Positions 11,303-23,083 of a stretch of 64,000 bases of DNA are shown one piece after another. The stretch comes from Buxus sempervirens. Its lineage: Eukaryota; Streptophyta; Magnoliopsida; Buxales; Buxaceae. Both the position numbers and the translations under genes were made by a program. Under the pieces are notes generated by a model. That model was not told where the DNA came from and made no database searches. It saw only the letters and a list, made by a program, of their open reading frames with translations. The stretch's first letter is position 1. The number at the start of each line of letters is the position of its first letter. The stretch spans positions 40,179,439 through 40,243,438 of the forward strand of contig OX387191.1 of the NCBI GenBank assembly GCA_947561395.2, given 5' to 3'.

Positions 11303-11941
11303 ACAGCAATAATTTTTTCAGTTTTCATTTAAGTCCAAGCAGATCTTTCAGTAAACAAAGTAAATTGTGACCGAATGAAAAGATAAACAGACATGAATTG
11401 AAGAATATATGATGTAAGAACAAATCGAGTGTTATTGAGAAGGAGCAAAACAGAGAAAAAAGGAGCTCGTCGAGTAAACAAACCTGAAAACCATGAGAAT
11501 AGATCTGAGTTCAGGATCTTGAGAGTAGGCTCTAATTAAGGCAAGAAAGAGGTAAGACGATATTTGCACCAGATCTCTGAAATCGACGGTTGTTCATGTT
11601 GATACTCTTGGTAGACAACAGATTGTCAAGAAAAATAAAATTTCCAATTCAGGTTTTGCTTCGATGTGAGAGATGAAGAAATTTACAAAGATAGATGGGA
11701 GATGGAAGAGAGAGGTAAGTGCGCAGGGGAGGTGAGGAAGAAAATAAAAAATAGAACACATTCAAGCAGGAAAGTTGAATTTGCTTCTAATTCATGTATT
11801 GACGTTTTAACCCAGTGCTGACGATGACGTTAATGCTGTTAGAATCGAAATCGGCTTGGAGACTCAAATAGGACGCGTGTCAGCAGATAGAGCTGCGTCA
11901 GAGGGATCGCAGCACTCTTGCGTCGTAGAGGATTTCAACTC
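11303..11941 (-). repeat. Right terminal inverted repeat of the Mutator-like element
   Basis: Reverse complement of 8088-8709 with small indels; for example, a 'gttcat' stretch near 11590 differs from the left arm. The inner edge is where AGCAATAATTTTTTCAG matches the left arm at about 8690-8709. Confidence 0.88.
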
Positions 11942-11950
11942 ATCGAAATT

Positions 11951-12872
11951 GGATCACTTGCCCAAGCATAGACATGGTTGTTTGAAGTGACGTTGCTATA
12001 AGCTTTTTCATGCCATGGCCATGGTTTCTGAGTCGGGAGGGGGAGCTCGTTGGGAGTCCCTCTTCATTTGGAGGTGGGACCCATGTGGAACCATTTGGAG
12101 TGGGGTCCATATGGGATTGGTTACATGGGAATGTCAATCTCTCATTTCCAAGACTATGGTAAGACTGATTACATGGGAAAGGTTGGACATGTGTGGGGAC
12201 TTGGCGTGCATTGATTCCACCTTTGACGACACTTGAAGCCTCTCTTTGGGGACTCGGCAGTTTTTTTAAATGTCATTATAAATTTTGCCACATACACTCA
12301 CATTTTACGGCATTTCAATATGCAGTTATAACATCACTATTATGGCATTTATTTTATGTGCTGTTACAAAATCACCATCACTTGAAGGCTTTAGCGACGG
12401 TCACCAAATGCCGCTAAAAGTATCTTAATTTAAAATAATAATAATAATAATTATTATTATAATAATACACCCCACACCCACACCCACACCCACACCCCCG
12501 CCTGCGGCAACACTCACATCCACGCCCCCACCTTCCCCCTCCCCCAAACCCACCCGCACCCGCAACAGTTACATCCACGCCCCCACTCCACGTTCCACCC
12601 CCAAAAATATACCTTTTTATATATGAAGACCTAATTGCTACATTAGTAAATCAATGACGCATTAAATAAGAGGCATAGTGATCAAGCATGCAGCAAAAGT
12701 AGGAATGAGAATGCATGCCACAGAATCGAACATTGAAATTCATTTGAAATGGGGCATCCCATGACTGTTACAGATTGAAATGAATGAGAACTCTTTTAGG
12801 AAAATCTGTTTGTTTTCACAAAGTCATGAAGGAGCTGGCACCAAGGCAATACATAACCAACCAATATTTCCT
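11951..12872. other. Unassigned stretch with two microsatellites
   Basis: Sequence flanking the Mutator-like element; its first part may still be Copia. Near 12380-12420 the text agcgacggtcaccaaatgcc followed by gctaaaag recalls subterminal repeats of CACTA elements, but no terminus is visible, so I do not call one. An AAT/ATT repeat lies at about 12432-12465 and a CCCACA repeat at about 12470-12500, followed by C-rich sequence. No gene is seen. Confidence 0.4.
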
Positions 12873-13503
12873 TCAGGATGAGCAACAGCCAGCCTTCTGG
12901 TTGTCCTCGGATTTGCACTGTTGGAGGCCTAGCATGGTTCATGGCTGGTTGGCTTGCAATCCTACAGCAGAAATAAGAATTAGTGGCACATCCAGGAAGA
13001 TGCATGAAACACAAACTGAGATACACTGAGTTGGCATTATAGTTTTTGCAATGGAAGACTTGCAGAAGATCACTTATCATGTTTGTTTATTTGTTTGTCT
13101 GAAATGGAATACAATCAAAGCAAATACCTGTTCTTGATTGCTGCAGCCATGGCCATGAAAGCCTGCTCCACATTGGTGGCATTTTTCGCATTGGTTTCCA
13201 TGAAGGGGATGCCAATTTCATCAGCAAATGCCTGTCAATAAAGAATGAACAATGAAACCCAAATAATCAAATCTCTCCAGGTATACCAGAAGCTTCAAGA
13301 GACCTACTTTATTAAGTTGTATAGGTCAAAGGATTATCATTACCTTGGTAGTCTCATATGAAACAACTTTGTTTGCAGTTAGGTCACACTTGTTTCCTAC
13401 CAGAAGCTTGTTCACATTCTCACTTGCATAGCAATCAATTTCATTCAACCATTGTTTTACATTGTTGAAACTCTCTTGGTCTATAACATCATAAGAGTCA
13501 AGT
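12873..13503 (-). pseudogene. RabD2/Rab1-type small GTPase, truncated pseudogene
   Basis: Three exon remnants retain splice sites. Exon a (13344-13503) reads [20 protein letters not shown] and then the guanine-base motif VGNKCDL. Exon b (13128-13231) reads [19 protein letters not shown] then [14 protein letters not shown]. Exon c (12873-12961) reads ASQPAMNHARPPTVQIRGQP. All match plant RabD2, which acts in ER-to-Golgi traffic. The N-terminal exons with the P-loop and switch regions are absent. ETSAK has become ETNAK. A small deletion at the CAACCAG repeat in exon c shifts the frame, so the prenylated Cys-Cys end is read only in another frame. Introns are kept, so it is a DNA-level copy rather than a retrocopy. 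Confidence 0.9.
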
Positions 13504-14929
13504 CTATTTACCACTTAGCATAATGATGAAAATAGCATGCCAAAAGGGTGGTATTGCTTTTGGAGGAAAATAGACTAATGGGTATAGCAGATCATCCCTT
13601 CGATACCACCAGTAAATAGCGTCAAATTCGTCACCTTCGATCTTGCCAGCAGCTATGGTAGAAGGGAAGCCACCTCTACAACGCGCCCGTCAACTATGGA
13701 GAAACAAACGTAATAGTAATTTCTATTTTTGTGTAAAAGGAAAATGTCTATTAATTTCTATACCAAAAAGGAGAAAATGGATAAAACAATTTACTTTAAT
13801 AATAGTAACTCAACTATTTATTTGATGATTCAGGCGGTGCTTCCATTGGTAAACAGTCAAATGGAAACCAAATAGGAAATTCCCAATCAAGAAAGATCAA
13901 CAACACGAGCAAATCAAGCTTGTGAATCGAAATTTCATGTTTTGTGTACATGGCTGAACCCTGAAAAAAAGTTGTGAAAGTGCACAATGCAATAATCATA
14001 CTAACTTGAGGAAAAATGGCAGCAAAAATGTAAAAGTCTGATACTTTGGCTACATATTAGAAATATATCAAATGCATACTAACAATCAATATCATAAATC
14101 TAGTCATCCTCATAATGAAGTTAACTTTATACAAGAATTTAGGGGAACCAAATGCTCTCTTCATATGGATAGGAAAACCTGCGTAGACCCCCCAACCTGA
14201 GATAATGGTAATATAACTTGTTTCTTATTTTTGATGTAATTTCATGTTCTGCAAACCCAATTAGCTTGAATCTTAAAAAAACAAATATTATTCCTACTAA
14301 GTTAATATAAAAATTACATGATCAATTATATTGGTATTAGGCTAATTACAGTAGTAATACTTTAACCGACTGATATGGCATCTTTGTTTAAAACTTGTCT
14401 ATGCAAAGGGCTAATAAGAGTAGAGCTGGTAACATCTAAGTTCATGTGAATCCAAAATGTAATTGGGTTCAGCTAAGTTGAAAAATGATGAATAAAAATA
14501 ACGTGGGAAATTGTAGTCAACTGCATTTTGGGCTTCATTAAGGTTGCTCTCAGGTATTCCCCACCAACAGAGATGATATATATATATTATTTTGTGACCA
14601 CTAAGTGCCTTGACATCAATATAAGAAGGGTCAAAAATAAAATTCTCTAGCATGTTATCACCATGTTGCTTTTTAAAGAATTTGCAGAGTATTAGCTCCT
14701 TTAGTATTTTAGCAATATCTCAACATCCACAAGGTAGAAAGAATTCAGCTTGTCCTCAATGCAATACACTTTTCACATGATGCTGTTTCTGTCCCCTGTT
14801 CAAGTGCATTTTGAGGTTTTTATTTTTACTTAAGAATTTCCAATTCCATGGTTTTGTCTGATTTGGTTGGAACCAATTAGCAGCCCATCTGAGTTGGTGC
14901 CTTTCAAAACTTGGCTACGTGTGCGCACG
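13504..14929. other. Noncoding stretch, nothing recognised
   Basis: About 1.4 kb of AT-rich sequence between the Rab pseudogene and an LTR fragment. I see no coding segment longer than chance, no structured RNA and no element termini. Confidence 0.5.
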
Positions 14930-15240
14930 TCCCTCGAGGGCGCCGCACTAACATGGGAGGGGAATTGGAGTCATCACTACCTGATGGAGTGCATGCAGAC
15001 ACTAAGGTGCCTATACAAGTCTAATTGAATGGTCTGTGGTGTTTTTAGAGATCCTAGTTAAGGTCTCGGTTATAGTATGGGGAAGTCCAAAAACACCCCG
15101 GCCCGTCCCGTCAGTTGATGGGTCCCTCGGGTCTCTTTGGTTCGAGTCAACTTAATCTCACCCAATTCTTGATCTAGCATGTATCTCATTTGGTCTGGTG
15201 GGGACCAGCAAAGGTGTAAGTCTCCTTTTGATTTAATAAA
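14930..15240 (-). mobile_element. LTR fragment, family X (3' end only)
   Basis: Starts at TGTGCGCACGTCCC, the terminus shared by other family X copies (reverse complement of their 3' end). It follows their order: a gagtc...acc motif, acctgatgg, a cgg-rich part, ccccggcccgtcccgtcag and ggtggggaccagcaaagg. Homology is lost near 15240, so only about 310 bp of an LTR over 3 kb long remains. Confidence 0.75.
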
Positions 15241-15289
15241 GAGTTTATGCATTTTATCGTTAATAAAGAGTTTTGGTTTAGCTTATCCT

Positions 15290-16113
15290 GGATCTATGTC
15301 TAAGCTTAGTAATGTAATGTTATTGCTTCCTTGGTGTAATTGCATGGCCTTGTGTGTTGCCACGACCGGTGTAGAGCAGCCAGAAACCCCGAGTAGGCCT
15401 GGTTGTCAATGTCGAAACCCGGGGAGTAGGCCGGTATTGGATGATGAAACCCTGAGTAGGCCGTAATTTTAGAGTTCCGAAACCCGAGTAGACCGGAACT
15501 GTGTACATGGAGGTGTGGATGTCTCCTTGGCGTGTCAATTAACCAATTAAAGCAATGCGCATGACATTGACCATTCGTTGGTTAATTAGTATTGCTGTTG
15601 GTCTATTGTTGGAAATTGTTATTGGGATTTTTGGATTTTAACTCCGGGATTGTATCTCTATTGGTTAAATTTCGCTCGTTATTTATCGTGGCATACTTAG
15701 AACTGATGATAACTATTTTTGCATGCATGTGCTACTCGCTGAGATATTCGTATCTTATTCATTTTGTTTTGTCTTGTTTTCAGATACTCGTGGTGAGGCG
15801 ACTGCTAGGGTAGATCCTACCGACACTTATAGGGAGGAGGATTATTTCTACGTCCCATAGACTAGTAGGTTATTCTTGATTGAGATATGGACTTGTTTAT
15901 TTTTGGAAAATGTAATAAGTAGATTGATGGTGTTTTGATGGTACTTGAAATCAAATACATTTTCATGCTTCCTAGTAGATAGTGGTTTTTGTGCACTCTG
16001 ATATGGTATAACTTGGGTGACTATCCAGCAGTCACACGAGTCGTGGGCCCATACCTAACACTCTATGAGACATGTTATATCGTCATTGAACAACACGGAT
16101 TTGGGACGTTACA
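15290..16113 (+). mobile_element. LTR 3' part, family W copy 1
   Basis: Ends in TTGGGACGTTACA at 16113. It shares with the copy ending at 18348 a block starting gcatgcatgtgct and gatattcgtatct, and repeats of gaaaccctgagtaggccgga (15386-15500). No coding sequence. The left boundary is uncertain. Confidence 0.6.
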
Positions 16114-18348
16114 AGAAGCTCTGGTCGTGAGTGGGATTTTGCGGCTATTCTGAGATCAGAATTTGTCCATGTCGTTCAGTTCAGGTAAGGATTAATTAGG
16201 TGAAGGTTTTAAACGATTTTTCTTTTAGGTTTTACTTCTGAATTTGTTGAAGTATTAGATCGAGTGATTTAATAGGAATTTCTACAAATAGCGTTCGTCG
16301 GAGGAGTTTTGAAAGTAAGGAATCTGTTCAGCAGTTTCAGATTGCTGTGGAATTAGATCTCAGAGAATTTTCAAGTGAGTAGCATTTATTTCGAGTTTTG
16401 CCGATGCATCTGATAGGATTTTCATGGCTCATTTGGTTAGAAGTGAAGTAATTAAACGTGAGTATGCCGCATGCTAAATTCTGAGATTCTATATCGAATC
16501 TGATCTAACTAGGTTCGAATGCTTCTAGTTGAGTTTGTAGAAGATAAAGGATGATAATCTAACTATTGTGGTATTATGATTTCTGTTCAGAAGTATTGAA
16601 CTCGAGATTTCTGAAAGTCTAACATGAGAATAGCACCTAGCGCTAACCCTACAAACCTAGCGCTAACCTCAAAGTGGTTAAAGCTAGTTGAAAATTTTAT
16701 TGGCGCCAACCTCAAGAGGTTAGTGCCCACTTCGCCAAGTGCGGCTAAGTTGGTTAACTTGCTGAGGTTCACTTGGAGCTTGGTTAATTCATTCTATTAG
16801 CTTACTGAATTCCCGAAGATGATGTGTGGGTGGTTGGAAACTCATAAATTTATACATTAAAAATTAAGAGAAATTAAAGAATGTGAATGGGGGTTAGCGT
16901 CCAGTCTGTTCTTGGTATTCATTGTGACTAAATTAAATAAGTTTCCGATATGAGTAAAATGTTTTAAGTTGGTTTTATTAGCTTCTAATAATTACTAGCA
17001 GTAACTAACATGATAAGTAGAAAAGGAAGTCCTATTGTTGCACTCCAAGAAAAGTCAAATGTCAGGTTGGAAGAGTTGCTGCTGAAATCAGCACACTCAT
17101 TATTCATTAGCCATATGTGGCTAACCTAACAGAAGCCAAATTTCTGTGATTAAGTGTAAGATTATCTCTAGGAAACTGAATAGGTGCTATTGGTGTGATG
17201 GGATGATCACTACTGAAGTTTTAAGAGCTGTCCTTCAGGTCTAAATAGAGTTGCAAGTATATTAACACAGTTCCATTGTTTCTTTTCTACATATACTGGT
17301 TTTGGAGTAATTGAATGGTTTTACTGTTTCCAAAATTTCAAGACCAATATGATTAATCTGGTAAATTTCAGATTTGATATTTCTGATTTGATTTCATTTA
17401 GTTGACTTTATATTTATGAGCAGAATATTAAGTAAGTATTTCCTTTTGACTTTGCACCATATAATGGTATATACCGGCATTGAATGAAAGATTATATTGG
17501 AGCCTTCATGTCAACAATTTTGGCCTGGAGTAGCCCATGATAAACACTCCAGTATTCCGAAACCCTGAGTAGGCCGGAATTTTGGCTCGGAGTGGCCCAT
17601 GATAAACACTCCAGTATTCTGAAACCCTGAGTAGGCCGGAAATTTGGTCCAGAGTGACCCATGATAAATACTCCAGTATGTGGATTATCAAATATAAGAA
17701 CTACATGACATTGACCAATGTTGGTTTTTGACTCTATTTGACATGATATGTTATTCGCTGGTTTATTGATGCGGAGTAGCCCATGGAAAAATACTCTATT
17801 GGTGCGGAGTGGCCCATGATAAACACTCCAGTATTTCGAAACCCTGAGTGATTTGAAATTATGATTTCATCGATGTATGGTTACCTGGTTATACGTGATT
17901 TCATGGCTATATTCGAGATTTGATACCATTGTTATTAATTGGGTTTATATGATGGTTTTCTGCATTTATATCAATTGAATTGTTGGAATTTCATCGGATT
18001 GTTCGGATTATACGTGTTATCATCATTGTATATGTTTTGAAATTGTGGCATGTTTTAGAACTGAGCTAAATGGTTTTTGTGCATGCATGTGCTGCTCACT
18101 GGGATATTCGTATCTCATTCCGTATTGTTTTGTTTTGTTTCCAGCTGCTCTTGGAGAGGATGATCCCTGTAGGTAGTTACTCGGTCATGTGAGTTTATTT
18201 CAGTTTGAGATTATTTTAGCGCACTCTAATTATCTAGTTATGGTCATTCATGTTTTTCCTTCACTTTGATATTGCGATCCTGTGTTATATATTAACCTTC
18301 GGAGATAAGTTACGGTGTTATTATATAACTCGGATCTGGGGCGTTACA
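16114..18348 (+). mobile_element. LTR, family W copy 2 (start uncertain)
   Basis: Ends in CTGGGGCGTTACA at 18348. It contains degenerate direct repeats near 17530-17850 built from gaaaccctgagtaggccgga and cggagtggcccatgataaac. The first 1.3 kb may be its 5' half or internal sequence between the two W copies; I cannot separate these. An AGCGCTAACC motif recurs at 16637-16680. No protein-coding domains are seen. Confidence 0.5.
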
Positions 18349-19844
18349 CCTTCTTCATTTTCTTCTCCTCTCCCACTCTCATCTCTTCTTCTCCTTGATC
18401 TCTTCTCCTCATTCTCTCCCTTTCATCACATTCCCCTTGAGTAGAGACCGCTGCTAGAAAGGAAGAAGGAGAAAACCCAAGTTTGGCATTCTCGTTTGGT
18501 GGAGCTTGTGTTGTGAAGAACCCTCCAAAGATCACACTAAGTGCTATTCGTGGGTTGCAAAAGGAGCTAGGAGGTTTGCTTGTTTGCTTAGAAGAAGTAA
18601 GCAACACCACCCTTACCTATATTTCTCATTTTTCCCATTTTTGTATGTAATATGTGGAAGTTAGGGTTTGAGAATAAATTTGTTTATCCTTGCAAAATGA
18701 AGGGATTTTTGTTGGGGGATTTTGGAGGAAATAGGTAACCGCTCATGCTAGAGACAATTTAGAGCCTAAAAATCATAGACAATAGTGAGAATCAAAAACC
18801 CTAGCAAAATCACAAAAATAAGATTTTTCGCAACCTGCAGAACTCTAGGCGCCCGAACCATCGCTCGAGCGCGACTTCGGGCTGCCTTTTAGGAGTTTGG
18901 TTCAAGGCATGGCCGCTTGCTGACTGCTCGAGTGCTGGTGCGAGCGACCTGCCTGAAATATAGAAACCTGAGAGAAATTTTTGGGCTCTAGAAGCATGAT
19001 CGAGCAGCCTGAGTAAAATTTCCAAATTTTGAATTTTTTTAGCCCAGATCAAACTATGGAATGTTTTTGTTAGAATCCAACCCATGTATAAGTAGGATTT
19101 AGGTGTCTAAGAAGTGTTCCAACTGGAGTTATCACCAAATTCGAATTAACAAGGATTTTGGGTACGTTTGACTAAAATAGGCCTTATAGAGAGAGTTTAA
19201 GTTCCAGATTCTTATATAAGATGGATAATTTGATTCTGCCACTTAGAACACCTTCAAAATAACCCTTGAAAGTAGGAATCAAGGACCAACACCAAGTAGT
19301 ACAAGTTTTTAAGGAAGTTGAGGCCTAGGTTGCCAAAGTGAGACATGAATTGCACATTGAACACCATGAACATATTTTGTTATAATTGATTTCTGTTATA
19401 AGCATGTGATTTATTTAGGGCAATGGCCCATTTTTTTAGCATGCCATATATTGTTAACATGATATTAAGAGGGCAGTGACCCGAATTGAATTGTATGATA
19501 TGAAGGGCATTGGCCCAATTGATAGCTTGTGGTATGATTGGTATCTGTGGGTAGTGTGTGCGGTTCACCCCAATTGGGGGTAGTGAACCATTGTTCACCT
19601 CAATTTGGGGGTAGTGAACTAGCCCCTCCACAACAGTAAGTCTTGGTGGGTAGTGTAAGCGGTTCATCTCAGTTGGGGGTAGTGGACCATGGTTCACGCT
19701 AACTTGGAGATAGATAACTAGCATCCCCACAAAAGCTTGGGAATTTGAGATACCTGGTATGATAAACAGTTGAGTATATGAGTATTGGTGCGTAGTGTGT
19801 GCGGTTCACCTTAGGCTAACTGACATGAAGGGCATTGGCTCGAA
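18349..19844 (+). mobile_element. Degraded LTR fragment related to family Z
   Basis: Begins where W ends and stops where family X copy D begins. It has a pyrimidine-rich leader-like start, a GC-rich stretch with cgctcgagcg near 18862, and repeated gcggttcacc...gggggtagtgaac text at 19559-19700. Layout and motifs recall the solo LTR at 24642-27772, but similarity is patchy. No coding content. Confidence 0.45.
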
Positions 19845-20382
19845 TTGACTTTTTGCTCAAACCTAGATTAACTGCCATTTCTATCCCAAAAGAAAGAAAA
19901 TGTTGACGCGATTCCGACGCAACTGCATTTGCCAAAATCGGGGTCTAGATCAAGGATATATGAGCAGATTAGGGTTCCGGATGCGGCTTCGGCTTTTTGA
20001 TAAAAAAAAAACTTGAATTTGTTGCAAAACCTTGCCCTAGTGGATAGAGGTTCTCTACTGGTCCCAGCGCAACTGAGTTTACCAGAATCGGGGTTCGGAT
20101 GAGAGAGATATGAGCAGTTCAAAATCTCAGGCAGAGTTGCAAAAAGCTACCTACGTGGCAAATCAGCAGAAAGCTGCCACTTGGCAACGAAAGGACAGTA
20201 AAAAAATATCTTAATTAAAATAATAATTCTTCTCAAAATATCTTTATTTTTTGAATTAAAATAAAGGAAAAATAAAAAAATTCAGATTTGCTCTTAATGA
20301 GCAAATCCAGTCAAATCAGGGGCAAATCTGTAATTTAATAAAATGATCCAAAAATATATTTCAGATACACATATTTTTATGT

Positions 20383-20536
20383 GTATCTGAAATATAATTT
20401 CGGATACAAAAAGATTTTCGAATATTTTGTCAGGATATTCTAACAGATTTTCTGCAAAAAATTCAATTTTGACAAGACATGTATAGCCAAAATATATACC
20501 ATTTAATCAATGTATCCGAAATTTAATTTCGGATAC
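20383..20536 (+). repeat. Hairpin row upstream of the TATA region (X copy D)
   Basis: Two clear 9-7-9 units: GTATCTGAA/TTCGGATAC around ATATAAT (20383-20407) and GTATCCGAA/TTCGGATAC around ATTTAAT (20512-20536, perfect). A third inverted repeat, CAGATACACAT/ATGTGTATCTG (20362-20389), overlaps the first and could pair in competition with it. The shared arm core here is CCGAA/TTCGG. Confidence 0.85.
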
Positions 20537-21883
20537 ATTTTGTTGTCTTTAAAAAGGTCAGCAGCCCCCTTGGCCGAGGTTGCTGGTTCTAGGCCTTTGT
20601 CCTCCTTGCCCTTTTGCTTGAAACCACTTCCCTTACCACCCCATTGCCCCCTTGAACCCCTTACTCACCCCCAAACCCTCCTTGACTTCATCTTCTTCTC
20701 TTCTCCTTCACTTTTACTCAAAGAAGGAGCTTGAAGAGGTGCTTGGTGCTTGAAGTGGAGGTGTTCCAGCAACTTTTGAAGACTCAAGGGACCTCAACTC
20801 ACCCCAAGGAGACCTCACACCCCAAGGTAAGCCTCCCCATGTAGTTTTATTCAACATATATGAGTATGAAAGCAATGTGAGCATGTTGGTTTTCGTTTGT
20901 TCATAGCATGCTGTTTTGGGGTTTTCATGTCTTTGGTCTCTATTTCCCTCTCTTCCATCTCTTCTCTTCAAGTATTTAAGCTCCCATGGTAAGGGGAGGA
21001 CGCATGGACAACCGAAAGGAAGGATATGAGTGATCCTTTTCAAGTGTTAAAAGTCTTCTTAGTTGCTGTTGTGTTGCTTTTTTTTGTAAGTGAAGGAGCA
21101 TGTTCCCTCCCCCTCCCTTCTTAGTCTAATGTTCCCTCCCCCTCATTCCCTTCTTTAAATGTTTTCATTTAGATAATCATAAGCTTACTTTGGATACGCT
21201 GGTTGTAAGATATGCATGATATGGTTAGGTTATTCATGTATGATCCATGCTCCCCTCTTCCCCATCTCATTTAATTATTGTTTTGCATCCCTAGCATGCC
21301 TTCCTTCTCCCCTAGTAACCATTGTTTTTCAGCATGCTCCCACACCCCCTTACACATCAAATGCAGCCCATGTATGCCATGTTAGAGAGTATGTCATCTC
21401 TTTTCATTGTTTGATTCTGTAGGAAGTTCATACACTCGAACATGTGCTCATATTTACTTTGTCATCACCCACAGTTTCTTCATGTTTTTTTTTATGTTTT
21501 AATGCGGTTTTCCTAGCAAGGCTAACTTGCTGTTGTTGGATGAATGTATATGGTTTGGCCGAAAATGGAGTAAGGAATGGCCTACCGGGCCCTTCCTTCT
21601 TCTCTCTCTATGAAGAGAGGAAGGTTGCCTTCAAAGAACCAAAATAGGGACACTTAGGTCCCTGTTTCATTTCTGGTTTTGGTTCGAAAAAAAGGGAGGA
21701 GGCAAGTCCCAAGCCTTCTCCCCTCTCCCTTGATGCCAAAATCCGTAAAAGAAGCCAAAGATGGGGTCTACCCTCCTCCCTTGAACCTTTGTGGGCCCAC
21801 ACAGGGGCCCACACAGTCACTGAAATCCCCCAAGAAACCCAGGACCCAAGCCCACTTGGAAGATCTGTGAAAGGCCTTTTTTA

Positions 21884-22014
21884 GGCTGATCCGACAACTC
21901 AGGTTGGATTAGCCCCTTCCTGTGCATAGCCGAAATTTGATTTCGGCTATGCCTATTTTCTGATTTCGGCTACACCCATTTTCTTGTGTGGCTGAAATTT
22001 AATTTCGGCCACAC
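21884..22014 (+). repeat. Second hairpin row (X copy D)
   Basis: Units at 21887-21911 (loop AACTCAG), 21926-21950 (ATAGCCGAA/TTCGGCTAT around ATTTGAT, perfect) and 21986-22014 (GTGTGGCTGAA/TTCGGCCACAC around ATTTAAT). The first two are 39 bp apart. A right arm TTCGGCTAC at 21965 lacks a good partner. This row lies in the part of the LTR downstream of the leader. Confidence 0.82.
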
Positions 22015-23083
22015 ACAGTAAATCCTAATTTTAAGGTTGCTGCCCTGTAGCCCATTTTGCAATTTGTTTCAATTGAACCATGCAAGCCAATAGGGTTTCC
22101 GAGTCAACCGGAAACCCAATGTGGGCCTTGGACTCATCCAATCCAATTTGATTCATCTTTGGCCTTCCAACGGGGCCCACCTAGCCCAATTGACACATTT
22201 GGACCTAAATAAAGCAACCAAGCTAATTAAGTGGGCCACACCATTTGAGGTCCACCAAAAGCCTAAATTGAACCATGCTGGCTTAGTTTAGGATTGGTTT
22301 GGCCGTGACTGCGGGCTCGGTCCTATAGGGCCCACTAAGCCCATTTGAACCAAATAAGGATAGGGTCCCAAAGCCCTAACCCAAGAAGCCTTGGGCTTTC
22401 AAAGTCTAAGCCTAAGACATGGGCCCCAAGCCCATGCTTAGCCCATTTGGACATAACTTAACCAAGATAATTCAAAGCTACTTAGCAACTATTGTATGGC
22501 CCACCCAATAGGCCAACAGACCGTTCTGACCCACCAAAATAAAACTTAAGCTAATCTTTCACTTAAACCCTAAATAAAACTAATCAAACTAACCAAACCC
22601 CCTAAGGGCTTTTTTAGGTTAGACTCAAGCCCAACAAGGGGACATGTGGGTTATGCTTGGCCCACCAGGGGATCCATGGGCTTTCCAACGGGGCCCACCC
22701 AATCAGATCTAGATCACTTAATAAAACAAGATAAAATCAAGTAAATGAACCCACACCACTTTGATGGTTCCCACCAGACTTAACAAATGTGCATGCTTGG
22801 CTTAGGAAATTGGGTGAGATAGGCCAAAGTTGACTCAAACTAGGGAAACCCATGGGACCCATCATTCGATGGGGCAGACCGGGTGTCTACGGACTTCCCC
22901 TAATCGTAAAAGAGACCTTACTTAGAATCTCAAGCCGCAGACCAGCCTAATAGATAAACTTAGGCACCCAAGTGTCTGCCTACACCCCATCAGGCAGTAG
23001 CGACTCCAACCTTCCCGATTTACCCTTCATGAGGCACGCACTCCGCGTGCGCCCCGCCATGCGACCCTGCGCACAGGTACATC

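Larger units (their letters stand above)
8088..11941. mobile_element. Non-autonomous Mutator-like element with long inverted repeats
   Basis: A 3854-bp element with terminal inverted repeats starting GAGTTGAAATCCTC, bounded by 9-bp direct repeats ATCCAAATT (8079-8087) and ATCGAAATT (11942-11950), which differ at one base. A 9-bp duplication and long inverted repeats are typical of Mutator-like elements. The 2.6 kb interior (8710-11302) has no recognisable transposase. It is AT-rich and contains one 91-codon open frame (9218-9493) of unknown meaning. It sits inside the Copia remnant, so it is younger than that insertion. Confidence 0.85.
19845..23075 (+). mobile_element. LTR, family X copy D (5'-truncated)
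   Basis: About 3.2 kb in LTR sense, ending ...CCCTGCGCACA at 23075, followed by GGTAC. Relative to copies B and C it lacks the first roughly 500 bp. Conserved landmarks are a hairpin row (20383-20536), a weak TATA (TTTAAAAAGG near 20548-20557), a leader ending CCCCAAG|GTAAGCC (GT at 20827-20828), a second hairpin row (21884-22014), and gcgactcc near 22998. It abuts the gag of element R and so interrupts or truncates it. Confidence 0.82.

Noticed and set aside
12262-12425. CACTA element terminus
   Set aside because: Only a subterminal-repeat-like phrase is seen. There is no CACTA end, no inverted partner and no 3-bp duplication.
15290-18348. W copies as the two LTRs of one complete element
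   Set aside because: Only their 3' parts align, the lengths after the shared block differ (about 330 versus 205 bp), and no coding or primer site is found between them.
20714-21043. Minus-strand 109-codon frame in LTR copy D
   Set aside because: It covers the conserved leader and splice donor of the LTR on the other strand. Copies A-C do not keep the frame.
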